Assembly: GCA_009746045.1 (NCBI GenBank) | Contig: RPFO01000715.1 | Coordinates: 495,949-559,948, forward strand | Direction: 5' to 3' | Length of the DNA stretch: 64,000 bases | DNA from: Mesostigma viride | Taxonomy: Eukaryota; Streptophyta; Mesostigmatophyceae; Mesostigmatales; Mesostigmataceae | In this document: piece after piece, positions 21,458-30,724 of the stretch | How the letters are laid out: each line of letters opens with the position of its first letter | Position numbering within the stretch: the first letter of the stretch is position 1 | Made by a program: the position numbers and the translations under genes | Notes under the pieces: model-generated | Told to the model about the DNA's origin: nothing | The model's input: only the letters and a program-made list of their open reading frames with translations | Databases searched by the model: none

Positions 21458-21705
21458 AGTTGTACTGTGTAGTTCTACTCAGTACCCTAAATCCTAGTGT
21501 GGACGCCGCGCCGTCAGCATCTTTGCTGCGACGGAATCTTGTGAACGGCATCTAGCGTCGCGCCGAGGAATCTCGGACTATGTTAAGCAAGTCCAATGCA
21601 CGATGATAAGTTAATGAGAAATAAATGCAACGTGACGGCGGACGAGGTAGCCGCCTGCGTGTTCCTCTGCGTAGCACCAAAGCACTTGCCTCTCGACGAA
21701 GAGCG
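21458..21705 (+). repeat. 3' LTR of the Copia element
   Basis: It has the same length (248 bp) and sequence as 15849-16096. Seven bases, CGTTGGT, follow before the 14-bp flanking repeat; TTGGT copies the first bases after the 5' LTR. Confidence 0.9.
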
Positions 21706-21712
21706 CGTTGGT

Positions 21713-21726
21713 ATTCTGGGCCCTCT
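21713..21726. repeat. 14-bp flanking direct repeat, right
   Basis: ATTCTGGGCCCTCT, the partner of 15835-15848. It is a candidate target-site duplication, but far longer than the roughly 5 bp expected for a Copia integrase. Confidence 0.65.
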
Positions 21727-22032
21727 GACTCGCTCACCTCGCTTAATCTGCGCTTCTTCATGGCAGCCGGGATATGCGAAGCTTGAGCCGAGCGTGTCGT
21801 GGCGAGGTCGTCTGCCCGACTCATCACATCTCGCAACCGCACTGCCGACTAATAAAAACGATGCCCCCCTTTGCCTTTTGTATCTGGCGTCAAAAGAACA
21901 ATGAACTCGCTTGGAAAACACTGTCGCAAACAGCTTCTAGCTACAGGCATTATAAGCAATTTTCGCAGCTTTTACCGCACTTACTGCACATCCGGAAGAC
22001 CATTAGCGGCCTGAGCGCGGAACCTTGGGCAC
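21727..22032. other. Spacer, no gene recognised
   Basis: Unique-looking sequence with short frames only; nothing recognisable on either strand. Confidence 0.35.
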
Positions 22033-22039
22033 GCCATAT

Positions 22040-22820
22040 TAATTAATTAATTAATTAAACTCGTGCTCCCGTTGGGGAGTCACGGAGCACTGAAGTGCTT
22101 TTAATCCCTGTGTGTGCACTACAAGAGAAAGGGCAGAGACCCCCAGTCTCCTTCATGCCAAAGGCATGCCACAGCTGCAATCGGGCGCGGCTAGCTAAAA
22201 GGACAGGCTAACGATCCGGCAAACTGTGGGTGCAATAAGACCCATGTAAGCGGGGCATAACAAGTATAGCGTGGGCAAGTAATCTGACCATAGCACGGGC
22301 GTAGCATGGCTGTGCTAGGACTAGGCTAAGGCTATTATGGCTGGTTGTGTACCGTGCGTTGGCGGCACGTGACTAGGTATGTTGGCACAGCTAGGCGAAC
22401 ATTCTAGGAATGGCTGCCTTAGCGGCAGTGACTCCAATAGTTACAATTGCTAGGGCTATTGCTATTCTAGCCCGCTGGGGGCGTCCACATCTTGTGGTTG
22501 ATCATCAGGTCCCCGCCCCTCCAGTACACCTTGGGCTTCTGGGGGTCCTGCTTATGGCGGAGGTATTCCGGCCACCTGTAGGTCGCGTCGCTGCTGTTGC
22601 TGAGCGGGGGTCAGGTCGTCATCCAGCGTCCAGGTGAGGTCGTGCAACCTCTTGCGACGAGAGAGGAACCGCTGCTTATCCTCAGGGGAGGGGAAGGTGA
22701 GTAGGACTGGTGGGGGAGCCGCCTTGTCCCGTGAGTGGGGAAGGCGGTGGCACCCACGCAGTTCTACCTCACCTACCAGGCCCATGAGGGTAAGAAGCTG
22801 GTTCTTGAGCTCGTCAGCAA
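22040..22820 (-). mobile_element. 5'-truncated ORF1-only LINE copy 2
   Basis: It is bounded by a 7-bp duplication, GCCATAT, at 22033-22039 and 22821-22827. It is nearly identical to 14657-15416 in inverse orientation, with the same ORF1 C-terminal half, 3' UTR, hairpin and (TTAA)n tail. A 4-bp insertion near 22580 shifts the frame, so the conserved WP...VYWRGG end is lost in the main frame. As in copy 1, the 3' UTR follows ORF1 with no ORF2. Confidence 0.75.
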
Positions 22821-22827
22821 GCCATAT

Positions 22828-23686
22828 CCTCTGGTGGCTTACTGCCGCAGGCTGGCAGTATAGGAAGGTCGGGCATAGCCTAAAGAGCTGATTATCTGAC
22901 GACGAAGATATGCATTGCTGCATGAAGCAAGAAACAGACGGATTTCGCACCCCCATATTTATTCACGTCAATGCCGGACAATTAAAAGCGAAACTCAAAA
23001 AACGAAAACACTAACGTTTTCGGGAATATTATAACGAACAAGCTGAACTATCGTGCCGGGATTTTCGTATCCTCATGTGACCAAGACTTTGAGACACGTA
23101 CCACCGAGAAATCCGGTTTTCGCGAAAAACTGGTCCGCTGTGAAAAAAACTTTTTGTCCCGTTCAATGCCCGCGTCGCAATCACAGCGTATATAAGTCCA
23201 AAATTATTGCATGGAATAACCGTGATGTAAGCTTCGTTTTGACACCTCGAGCGGCTGCAATGACGCAAGTTTCAGAACGCTAGCTCATGCTCGACCGCCA
23301 TGGGTGTTTTCGTCGTTTTCGCCTCTCGGGTGGCGGGAAAAATCTAGATCTCGGACGAATTCCGGACAATAATTTATGTAAAAATTTGGCGGGGCTCGCG
23401 GTGTTGTGAGCAACGATGGGCGAACGTTGGCCGGCGGGCAGACGGTTCCTGCATGTACAGTTGTTGTTCATGAGTTACTATAGGTGTTACAACAAGGCCG
23501 AGACAAGTGACAACCAGGTGTATAATTTTTTTTGATGAGTTCCTGGGACCTCAATTTCCGTTCGGCTGTAAGTCGCAAGATCGACAACCGTCTCCCCTGC
23601 CGCCGAATACATGCGTGCAGGGTGGGGGCCGTGGGGCACTAGCTGCGGGCATTTGAACCTCCCTTGCCAACGCAATATCATGCATG
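22828..23686. other. Intergenic, no gene recognised
   Basis: Short frames on both strands look random and no family was recognised. Confidence 0.35.
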
Positions 23687-23697
23687 TCCCCGCTTGC

Positions 23698-23882
23698 GCT
23701 ACACTACCGCCTCGTCTGCCATTACAGTAGAGGACAGCTCGGATGAGGATTACATCCCCATCTAGTGCTTAACGGTTGGGGGATGATGCAGACGATATTT
23801 GTGTAATTATTTTTCTAATGAGATTAGCATAGTACTCCGTGGCATGCCTTTGCGCATGACACGCAAGTACTTACTTACTTAC
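23698..23882 (+). mobile_element. 185-bp LINE 3' fragment, tail family 3
   Basis: An 11-bp duplication TCCCCGCTTGC (23687-23697 and 23883-23893) flanks it. The body matches the 3' UTR of the LINE remnant at 61700-61915 (CATTACAGTAGAGGACAGCT here, with one-base differences there). It ends in ACTTACTTACTTAC. It is a clear target-primed, 5'-truncated insertion. Confidence 0.8.
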
Positions 23883-23961
23883 TCCCCGCTTGCATGAGCT
23901 CAAAACTTTTTTACTTAAGTGACACCGGCTGGGCTTCATTAGAGTCAAGTTGCCTCTTATT

Positions 23962-24105
23962 ATAAGTGAGACAACTATTCCTGGACGCGTGGCAATCCAA
24001 CCTCGTGGAAGGACTAGTGTAGTTGTCGACTGCATGAGAGGTCCGAAGACGCGAAGACCGCGGGAGCCGCGTGGCTATCTGTAGGCGGGAAGACCTGCAT
24101 GGAGG
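23962..24105 (-). repeat. SINE-like repeat copy
   Basis: It has the same block order as the repeat at 27201-27360, reversed: GTGAGACAACTATTCCTGGA, a GGCAATCC block, GACGCGAAGACCGCGGGAGC, then CCGCGTGGCTATCTGTAGGC and CCTGCATGGAGG. About 140 bp, non-coding. Confidence 0.65.
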
Positions 24106-24232
24106 GGTCTCGACAGATGGTAACAAACCGAAAAGTTTTATATGAAAAAACAACAACAACCAAAACTAGAACAAGGAAAAAATCTAGAATACATACACAC
24201 ATACACCCTGATCAACATACACACATACACCC

Positions 24233-24500
24233 GCGAAACACACGCCCTGATCAAGCAAGCTGTTTCCGGCCCCACCGTCTAGGTCATCTAGTCGCTGGGG
24301 GGGGCTCGTTGTCCTCTATGACCTGGGCCCACTTTGCCTTGTCCATCATTTTCTTCCAAATCATAGAGAGGCCTAGGCCCCCCATGGCCTCTACTAGCTG
24401 TTCTTTGAAGGTGCGGGCCTTGCGGCGAATCGAACATATGATCTTTGCCATATGATTTAATTCGCGGCTGTATGAGTCTCCTGATCCGAAGGCATCTCAC
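24233..24500 (-). other. Unclassified repeat-derived fragment
   Basis: The left 65 bp (ending near 24297) recur in inverse orientation at about 38950-39012, inside an intron of the At5g03900-like gene. A minus-strand frame reads GLGLSMIWKKMMDKAKWAQV, which looks transposon-derived, but I could not assign a family. Confidence 0.4.
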
Positions 24501-24550
24501 TTAACGTTTCGAAACAGCCCAACTGCAAAAAACCTCTTTATACCGGAGAG

Positions 24551-24607
24551 GGGTGCCAATATCAAGGAGACAACCAGCGCATATGCTGAGAGGGCCGGGT
24601 GCCAATA
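24551..24607 (-). repeat. 35-bp micro-insertion flanked by 11-bp direct repeats
   Basis: GGGTGCCAATA at 24551-24561 and 24597-24607 brackets a 35-bp unit starting TCAAGGAGACAACCAGCGC. It is the same module as at 8837. The right copy of the direct repeat abuts the terminal inverted repeat of the next element. Confidence 0.65.
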
Positions 24608-26341
24608 CATATTAACTCGTCGTCTGTCCCAACTCAGTCCTCACAGGAGGACTGAGTTGACAATTTTCAACCGCGTGTAGCGACTAGGTGGGGGGTCCAT
24701 CCCAAATGTTTTGATGTGGATCGGGGGTGTACTAGATGTCATTTTGTTGGCAAAAATACTGCATATGTGAAAACTTGACCCGAACACCTGAAATTTACAC
24801 CGACGTTGGGCACCCCTCGCGAATTTGCATTTTTCGGGATAAGAACGAGTGGGGAAAATTCAATCAAATCCTGGTGCATGAAGAAAAAATATAGGCATGT
24901 AAACAATATAGTTCTTGAAACGTGGCAAAAAACTGGGCTCAATTTGGCCACTGCAACTGCCTGAAACAATTAAAAAACTCTCAGTCCTCAGGAGAGGAAT
25001 GGGGCTTTTGCTAACTTTGCTAGCATGCAAGTGCGGTCATACTACACAATACCGTGGCCACCAACCATCCCAATCAACTTATTTCCCTTCAAGCATTACA
25101 GGACAACACACTTGCATCATCATACTTCAGGTATATCATACCTTATCATGTAGTGAGAGCCTATGCATGCATGTAGGGAGTGGGCTTGGATACCTACCAA
25201 CAAAGGGTCATGTTATAAGTGTCAACCACCAATATAATGGGTAGGTTAAGCATATTTCCATTGTTTCTAACAACAATGGATATGGCTATAACTGTTTTGC
25301 CTTGCCATGATGTGGCCAACATAGTTGCTGGCACATGATGGCAGTGGTTTGTCACCAAGACTTTTCACTCACCCGTAAAAGCTTGAATGCACCCTTGACG
25401 CAGCCCGTGGCCACACAATCATGCAGTATGAACGTAGCAAGAGAATAACTAACATCTACGAAGGTGTTTAAACCTGCACAGCTCCTAAAACCCTGCACAG
25501 CTACACTGGGTTAAGGCAAATGCCTGCTAACATCATCTGAAAAGGGGGTTTTAGAGAGGGGCAGGCAACGGTCAAGAAAGAGCATCAAGACTTGAACCTG
25601 ACAACGCCTCGCAAGCTTAAACTCATGTACGAACATCAAGAAACGAAGAGGCAACGGTTATCCGGCTTTACCTGGCACGGCTGGCGTTACCTTGGCCCAG
25701 GCGGTGCCCGCAAAAGTGGCACTTTGCGGCACATAGACCATGACGTGACAGAATGGTCGAAATCATCAAATCTATACTGTCACTCAATTTATTCTAATAA
25801 AATGCATGTTAAAATGTAGAAAGAAACCTATCAGCCATTGAAATTGCGCCGGAAAGCAAGCGCAGTCATCAATTCCGTCGACCTGCCTTATCGCAGTTTT
25901 TTCCAGCAAGAACAGTGCCGACACCAGGTAAATCGCATCCCCGCGCGCTAAAAATTGATTTTTATCATCTTTAGGGCATGTTAAATATATTTCCTGAGTT
26001 TGGCCAGCTATGTCGTCGGAAAACGTAAACTGCATGCATGGGCGCGAGCCGCCATGGCTAGGTCGTGCATGTCCGGAACTCGCGTTTCACGTGGAAAAGT
26101 ACCCTTACCACCTGTACTTTGACCGTACATTTAGCCGCTCATACCAAATCCAAAAAAATCCCAAAAATATGTCCAAGAAAGATCTTTTCACCTAGTATTT
26201 GAATAAATTTTGAGAGAATTTTTTTGACAAACATTCTGACCGGGGCGAATTTTCTACGAAACCCAAAAACTCGGTCCTCTAGAGAGGACTGAGTTCAACT
26301 CAGTCCTCCGTAGAGGACCAGGGACAGACGACGAGTTAATA
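24608..26341. mobile_element. 1.73-kb non-autonomous element with 23-bp terminal inverted repeats
   Basis: CATATTAACTCGTCGTCT... at 24608-24630 is exactly inverted at 26319-26341. Subterminal hairpins built from AACTCAGTCCT and AGGACTGAGTT lie next to both ends. There is no transposase frame. TTAA lies near each tip and TA further out, so a TTAA or TA target class is possible but unproven. The right half (25395-26119) is related to 29455-30194. Confidence 0.7.
25395..26119. repeat. ~725-bp direct repeat, copy 1 (inside TIR element)
   Basis: It can be aligned end to end with 29455-30194 with scattered substitutions and small indels; I estimate well over 80% identity by eye. Shared blocks include GGCAGGCAACGGTCAAGAAA and GTGCCCGCAAAAGTGGCACT. 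No long frame is conserved. Confidence 0.75.
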
Positions 26342-26626
26342 TGTTCGATATCAATTGCTGAATCGATATAGTACAGATGACTCACCACTAGACCTGGGCA
26401 CGCAGGAGTACTACGCGCACAGACCTACGCGATATTCTAGTATCGCCGAAGTACTAAGGCAGGTTGACCACGGCTGGAATCTGGTTGTAGTGTGACGTAC
26501 AAACCTATAGAGGACGTAGCGCCGAAAATAACTAATATCAACCAATCTTCGTGTGTGTGTATGCGTTCCCTCTTTTCCTTCTTAAAGTTTTGGTTGTTTG
26601 TGTTGGTATTGTGGTGGTACGTGGTT

Positions 26627-26661
<35 letters not shown>

Positions 26662-26663
26662 TC
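26342..26663. other. Spacer ending in a (TG)n run
   Basis: No gene seen; a (TG)n microsatellite occupies about 26629-26659. Confidence 0.4.
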
Positions 26664-26881
26664 TGATCAGACACTCCGCAAAGGTGAAAACCTTTGCGTT
26701 CAGTGCCGGGCCGCGGAAAACGCGGAAAAACGCGATCTGCAAATGAATCCGACCGGAATCGAACTGGGGACCTCTCGCACCAATTTTGCTGACTATAGGA
26801 CGGACGTCTCCGGTTACCATGGCATCGCCAACTTACACCTACAGTCATCCGCAAAAGTTCTCCTGTCCGGGGAGTGATGCA
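26664..26881 (-). repeat. 219-bp tRNA-like repeat, copy 2
   Basis: Near-identical to 1068-1286 with the same B-box-like AGTTCGATTCC on the minus strand. It is preceded by a (TG)n run instead of a LINE tail, so the repeat ends are defined by where the two copies diverge. Confidence 0.6.
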
Positions 26882-26940
26882 AGCCTTTCGGATTTGGTAC
26901 TAGATAAATCACTCGAGATCTGTGTGTATGTGTGTGTGTT

Positions 26941-27136
26941 TATTAATTAATTAATTAGGAACATAACTCGGACGTTGGGAGTATCTGTAGCACATAGCCC
27001 TTGATCACGCGGCTTCCTCCACCCCATCCATCATGAAATATGTGCTACCTGACCTCCCCACGGCGGCATGTTATAATTTAATTTAATTTTTTTAATAGCC
27101 CTTGAGAAGGGCCGGGCAGATGGCCTATAATACATG
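26941..27136 (-). repeat. LINE tail family 1 copy split by a second 90-bp LINE tail
   Basis: A minus-strand family-1 tail with (TTAA)n is interrupted at 27005-27094 by a plus-strand family-1 3' end with an AATTT tail. The host sequence ATAGCCCTTGA is duplicated on either side (26994-27004 and 27095-27105), an 11-bp target-site duplication. The host tail resumes through 27136. Confidence 0.75.
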
Positions 27137-27200
27137 TGTGTATGTGTGTGTGTGTGTGTTTTCCCATCATCAACCTTTCTTGTTACCCTCTGTCTCCCTC

Positions 27201-27400
27201 CTCCATGCAGGTCTACCTAGAGATAGCCACGCGGCTCCCGCGGCCTTCGCGTCTTTCCTCTCAGACAACTACTCTTGCGGCGTGCCAAATCAGAAGAAAC
27301 TACCCTTGTCCTTCCATGGCCTTGGATCGCAATGCGTCCAGGCACAGTTGTCTCACTTCAATAATAATAATAATAACAATAATAATATGAATAACAATAA
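27201..27400 (+). repeat. SINE-like repeat with (AAT)n tail
   Basis: CTCCATGCAGGTCTACCTAG begins the unit and CAGTTGTCTCACTTCAATAA ends it, followed by an (AAT/AAC)n microsatellite to about 27400. The microsatellite fixes this as the 3' end. Three other copies lie at 10748, 11776 and 23962 in the opposite orientation. Confidence 0.65.
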
Positions 27401-27924
27401 TAAAGAAAAAAACTTAATGGAATAAAGAAAGAGGTCGGTCATTGTATGCTGGGTGATACATGGTGCTCAAGAGGCACAGGCGGTGTTGCAGAGTGTATGG
27501 CGGTCAGGAGTTGGATGTTTGAGCGCCCATGGTGCCCAGCCGGCCCCCGGAGGATCTCCTATCCCACACGCAGGGCTGGTCTAAAGAATCGTGCCCAGCA
27601 CTTAAGGCGGCATTCCGCAGCATTCCGCAAGTGACGAGTGCGAGCTAGTGCGGGCTTGCGACATAAGTGTACGTGACTGATATTGATGGAAGAGCTCTGG
27701 ATGCCCCGGCAAAGTCCTCAGCTCAGGACTTTGCAGCTCATCATGCTCGCTCGAGTTGTCCAGATACCGAAAACAAACGCGCCGCCATCACCGCTATACC
27801 GAAGCTAACAAACGTTCACGAAACACGGAAGCCGTTTCCATGGCAACTGACGACAACCCAACGCCAGCAACCCCACCTCCTGCTCCCTCTTCTTTAAAAC
27901 AACAATTATAACATACGTACATGC
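27401..27924. other. Spacer, no gene recognised
   Basis: No supported feature apart from short random frames. Confidence 0.35.
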
Positions 27925-28990
27925 ATGCGAATCGGCACACGCCCGTGCAGCTGGCTGGCCGACATTGCTGCATTTTTCAGCATGCCGGCCGCCGACGTGA
28001 CACACATCCTAGCTCAAAACCCGCTTCGACGCCGGCGACCAGATCCGACACCCCAACACCGGCGATGTTACGCACGGCAGAAGACCCCTCCGAATGGCAA
28101 GACGTCATACCGGCAAGACGACCTCCTCCGCGAACTGCCCGCCTCTTTACCTGTTTCCCCGAACTCTGCAAGCCGCTGGCGACTACCGCTGCCGAAGCCG
28201 ATGCACCTGCCTCCGCAGCCGATGTACCACAGCGCTGCTATACGCGGCGTGCAGCAGTCTCTCACCTCCGTGCAAGGTGAGATGAAGACAATGGCAGCTG
28301 CCTCTGCTACCGGCCACGCCAGCAACCCTACTGAAATTGAAGGCGGCCATGCCGCTGGCAGCCCCCCCTCCCAAGCGGACCTCGCTCGCAGACGTAAACG
28401 GCAAGAGTTGGCTGCCACTGCATCGTAACCCAAGCGGCCAAGCTAGATTGCCGCCACTCATGCAGTGGTGTCACAGAATGTGGCACAACTGCGACAACGC
28501 AATATCATCCTCAAGGAGTTCCAGGTAGGCAAGCACCTTACGAGACGGCTCAGGAGCTTACCGAGGCACAGCGAGGCCCGGCTTCTTGGCCCGGCTTCTT
28601 GGGGGTGCTGCAGCTCCGTAACAACGTTGTCATTGAGAGGGCCATTCGACTGCCAGACCCTCTGGGCCTGTTTCTTGTCACCATTGCCTCCATGAACGAC
28701 AAGTGGCGGGTCATCAGGGGCCGGGGCCCCTCGCTCAAGAACACCCGCATCAGCATGGACGAGGACTACACCCCTGCCCAGCTGAAGGCGAGGAGCAAGG
28801 AGCTGTCTAAGCAAGGAGCAAGGTCTGGAATCACACCGGCGTCGTGGCGGTCAGGCAGCAGCGGTACGCACCGGGGGGGCCGCGAGTGCAGGTGCGTCTG
28901 ATGCAGGATGGTAGCTTCGCTGCATTCTTTGAGGGTGTTCTCATCGACACCAAGTACGCAGAGTCTCGTAAACGTGCTGCCCTGCCCCTG
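27925..28990 (+). pseudogene. Degenerate LINE ORF1-like coding region
   Basis: A frame at 27925-28428 is Pro/Ala-rich with a possible helical end. Frame-shifted continuations follow: a predicted coiled-coil stretch (VSQNVAQLRQRNIILKEFQV, about 28466-28525), an RRM-like block with LFLVTIASMNDKWRVIRG (about 28670-28723), and DEDYTPAQLKARSKEL (about 28758-28805), which parallels DDDLTPAQQQQRRDL of the other ORF1 proteins. At least two frameshifts separate these blocks. It is most simply an old, divergent ORF1 pseudogene. Confidence 0.55.
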
Positions 28991-29454
28991 CCACCCAGTA
29001 GGTAGGACAACCTCGTCGGCTCGCGGCTAACAGGCTTCGGGGACAGCCTCTGAAGAGTCCGCACCCGTTCCACCCCAATGCATCGAGCTAGTCGACTGAT
29101 ACACATGGTGGTGCGGGTATCTCGGGCTAGAACGACGGCTCTAAGCAGTAAAATTCGCAACACCCAACGCATGAGCACTGGATTACCTCCGCCTCTGCGT
29201 TGCGCAGTCATCCCCGAATACCCGGAGCAGGCGGCAAGCTCGCATCGTACGCTTGCAGGACAAGGTACATGCGATGAAAAGCACTATTCCCCCCATTTCC
29301 ATACCCGTTGTTTCATCTCGACCTGCCTGAGGGGGGGGCTACCAAATGTCATACGCGACACCTCTGTCCTGTAACGAAAAGATCTCCCTTCTTCATGTTC
29401 CAGATGAGTCACTGTGCTCTTGCCTTTGTGTTTTTTTGGCTTTTGTAAGTACCG
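28991..29454. other. Spacer, no gene recognised
   Basis: No coding or repeat family recognised. Confidence 0.3.
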
Positions 29455-30194
29455 TTGGCGCAGCCCATGTCCACACAACCATGCAGTGTAAACGTAGCAA
29501 AAGAATAACTAACATCTATGTAGTTGTTCAAACCTGTACAGCTCCTAAAAATCTGCAAAGCTACAGTGGGGTAAGGCAAACGCCTGGAAACATCATCTGA
29601 AAAGGGGGGTTTAGAGAGGGGCAGGCAACGGTCAAGAAAAAGCATCAAGACTGTACCTGACACAGCCTCGTGAGCTTAAACTCATGTAAGAACATCAAGA
29701 AGCGATGAGACGACGATATTCCGGCTTTACCAGGCACGGCTGGCGTTAGCCCGGCCCAGGCGGTGCCCGCAAAAGTGGCACTTTGCGGCACCCAAACCAT
29801 GACGTGACAGAGAGGTCGAAATAATCAAATATATGCTGCCACTCAATTTATTCTACGCACGATTAAAGGTAGAAAGAAATCTATAAACCCTCGAACTTGC
29901 ACCGGAAAGCAATCGCAGTCGTCAATGCCGTCGACCTGCCTGATCGCAGTTTTTTCGAGCAAGATCAGTGCCGACACCTGCTAAATCGCATCCCCGCGAG
30001 CTAAACATTGAGTTTATCATCCGTCGGTCTTGTCATATGTTTAGATAGGACAAACAAAATCTATTTCCTGAGTTTGTCCAGCTAACTCGTCCGCAAACGT
30101 AAACTGCACGGGCGCAAGCCGCCATGGCCATGTCGCGCATTTCCGGAACTCGCGTTAATTCACGTGAAAAACTTACCCTTACCACCGTGTACTG
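29455..30194. repeat. ~740-bp direct repeat, copy 2
   Basis: Partner of 25395-26119, about 4.06 kb downstream and in the same orientation. It is not bounded by the terminal inverted repeats of the first copy and ends 530 bp before the first recognised exon of the At5g03900-like gene. Confidence 0.75.
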
Positions 30195-30724
30195 CGTAGC
30201 CCAACAAGGCCCCAAGCGTAGCCTGCCTTACAGTAGAAGCTTCAGCCTGCAGAAGAAAAACGGCCGGGTCGTTATGGCCAGTCTTTATGGCCTTATGGCC
30301 TACAGTATGGGCAAGGCCAGAAGTTTGGCAGCAGAAGCACGCGACGTTTGGGTGTGTTGTTGTTACTTTTTGCACGATACTTTTTGGTTCGGAAAACCGC
30401 AGGCCTGCACTAGCACGGATGGGGCCCCTAGCTTGGTGGTCGATGACGATACTTGAATGTATTTATCTGTATTTATGATGCTGCTTTCCTGCTGCTTTAG
30501 CGAAGAATGACTGCAGCGAAGTTGACGGGGGGACCATTTTTGCAGATAAAAGAGGCATGTAAATGTGGGCGACGCAGATCACCTTGCCAGCTAAAATTCA
30601 GACCATTTGCCCATCTGAGCAGATTTGTCGGTATCGAGTTGAATCTATCAGCTTGACAGTGGTGAAATCTATTGAAGTGCGGATTTTTTTTAGTTATTAG
30701 CTATTCATTCCTTCAGAAGCCACA
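30195..30724 (+). promoter_or_regulatory. 5' flank or 5' intron of the At5g03900-like gene
   Basis: No exon could be identified. A good acceptor (pyrimidine-rich run ending CCTTCAG at 30716) lies just before the first ATG of the next gene. Its phase would let an upstream exon encoding a transit peptide join, so part of this stretch may be an intron. Confidence 0.3.

Larger units (their letters stand above)
15849..21705 (+). mobile_element. Copia-superfamily LTR retrotransposon, apparently intact
   Basis: Two 248-bp LTRs (15849-16096 and 21458-21705), identical on inspection, enclose a gag ORF and a pol ORF without internal stops. A primer-binding site beginning TGGTATC follows the 5' LTR and a purine-rich tract precedes the 3' LTR. 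Pol has the Copia-type reverse transcriptase and RNase H. Identical LTRs and open frames indicate a recent insertion. The domain order, LTR ends and flanking repeat are unusual (see findings). About 420 bp of 3' UTR (21041-21457) separate pol from the 3' LTR. Confidence 0.92.

Noticed and set aside
30124-30456. Candidate upstream exon or transit peptide of the At5g03900-like gene
   Set aside because: The frame begins inside the 740-bp repeat and has no suitable donor in phase with the acceptor at 30716.
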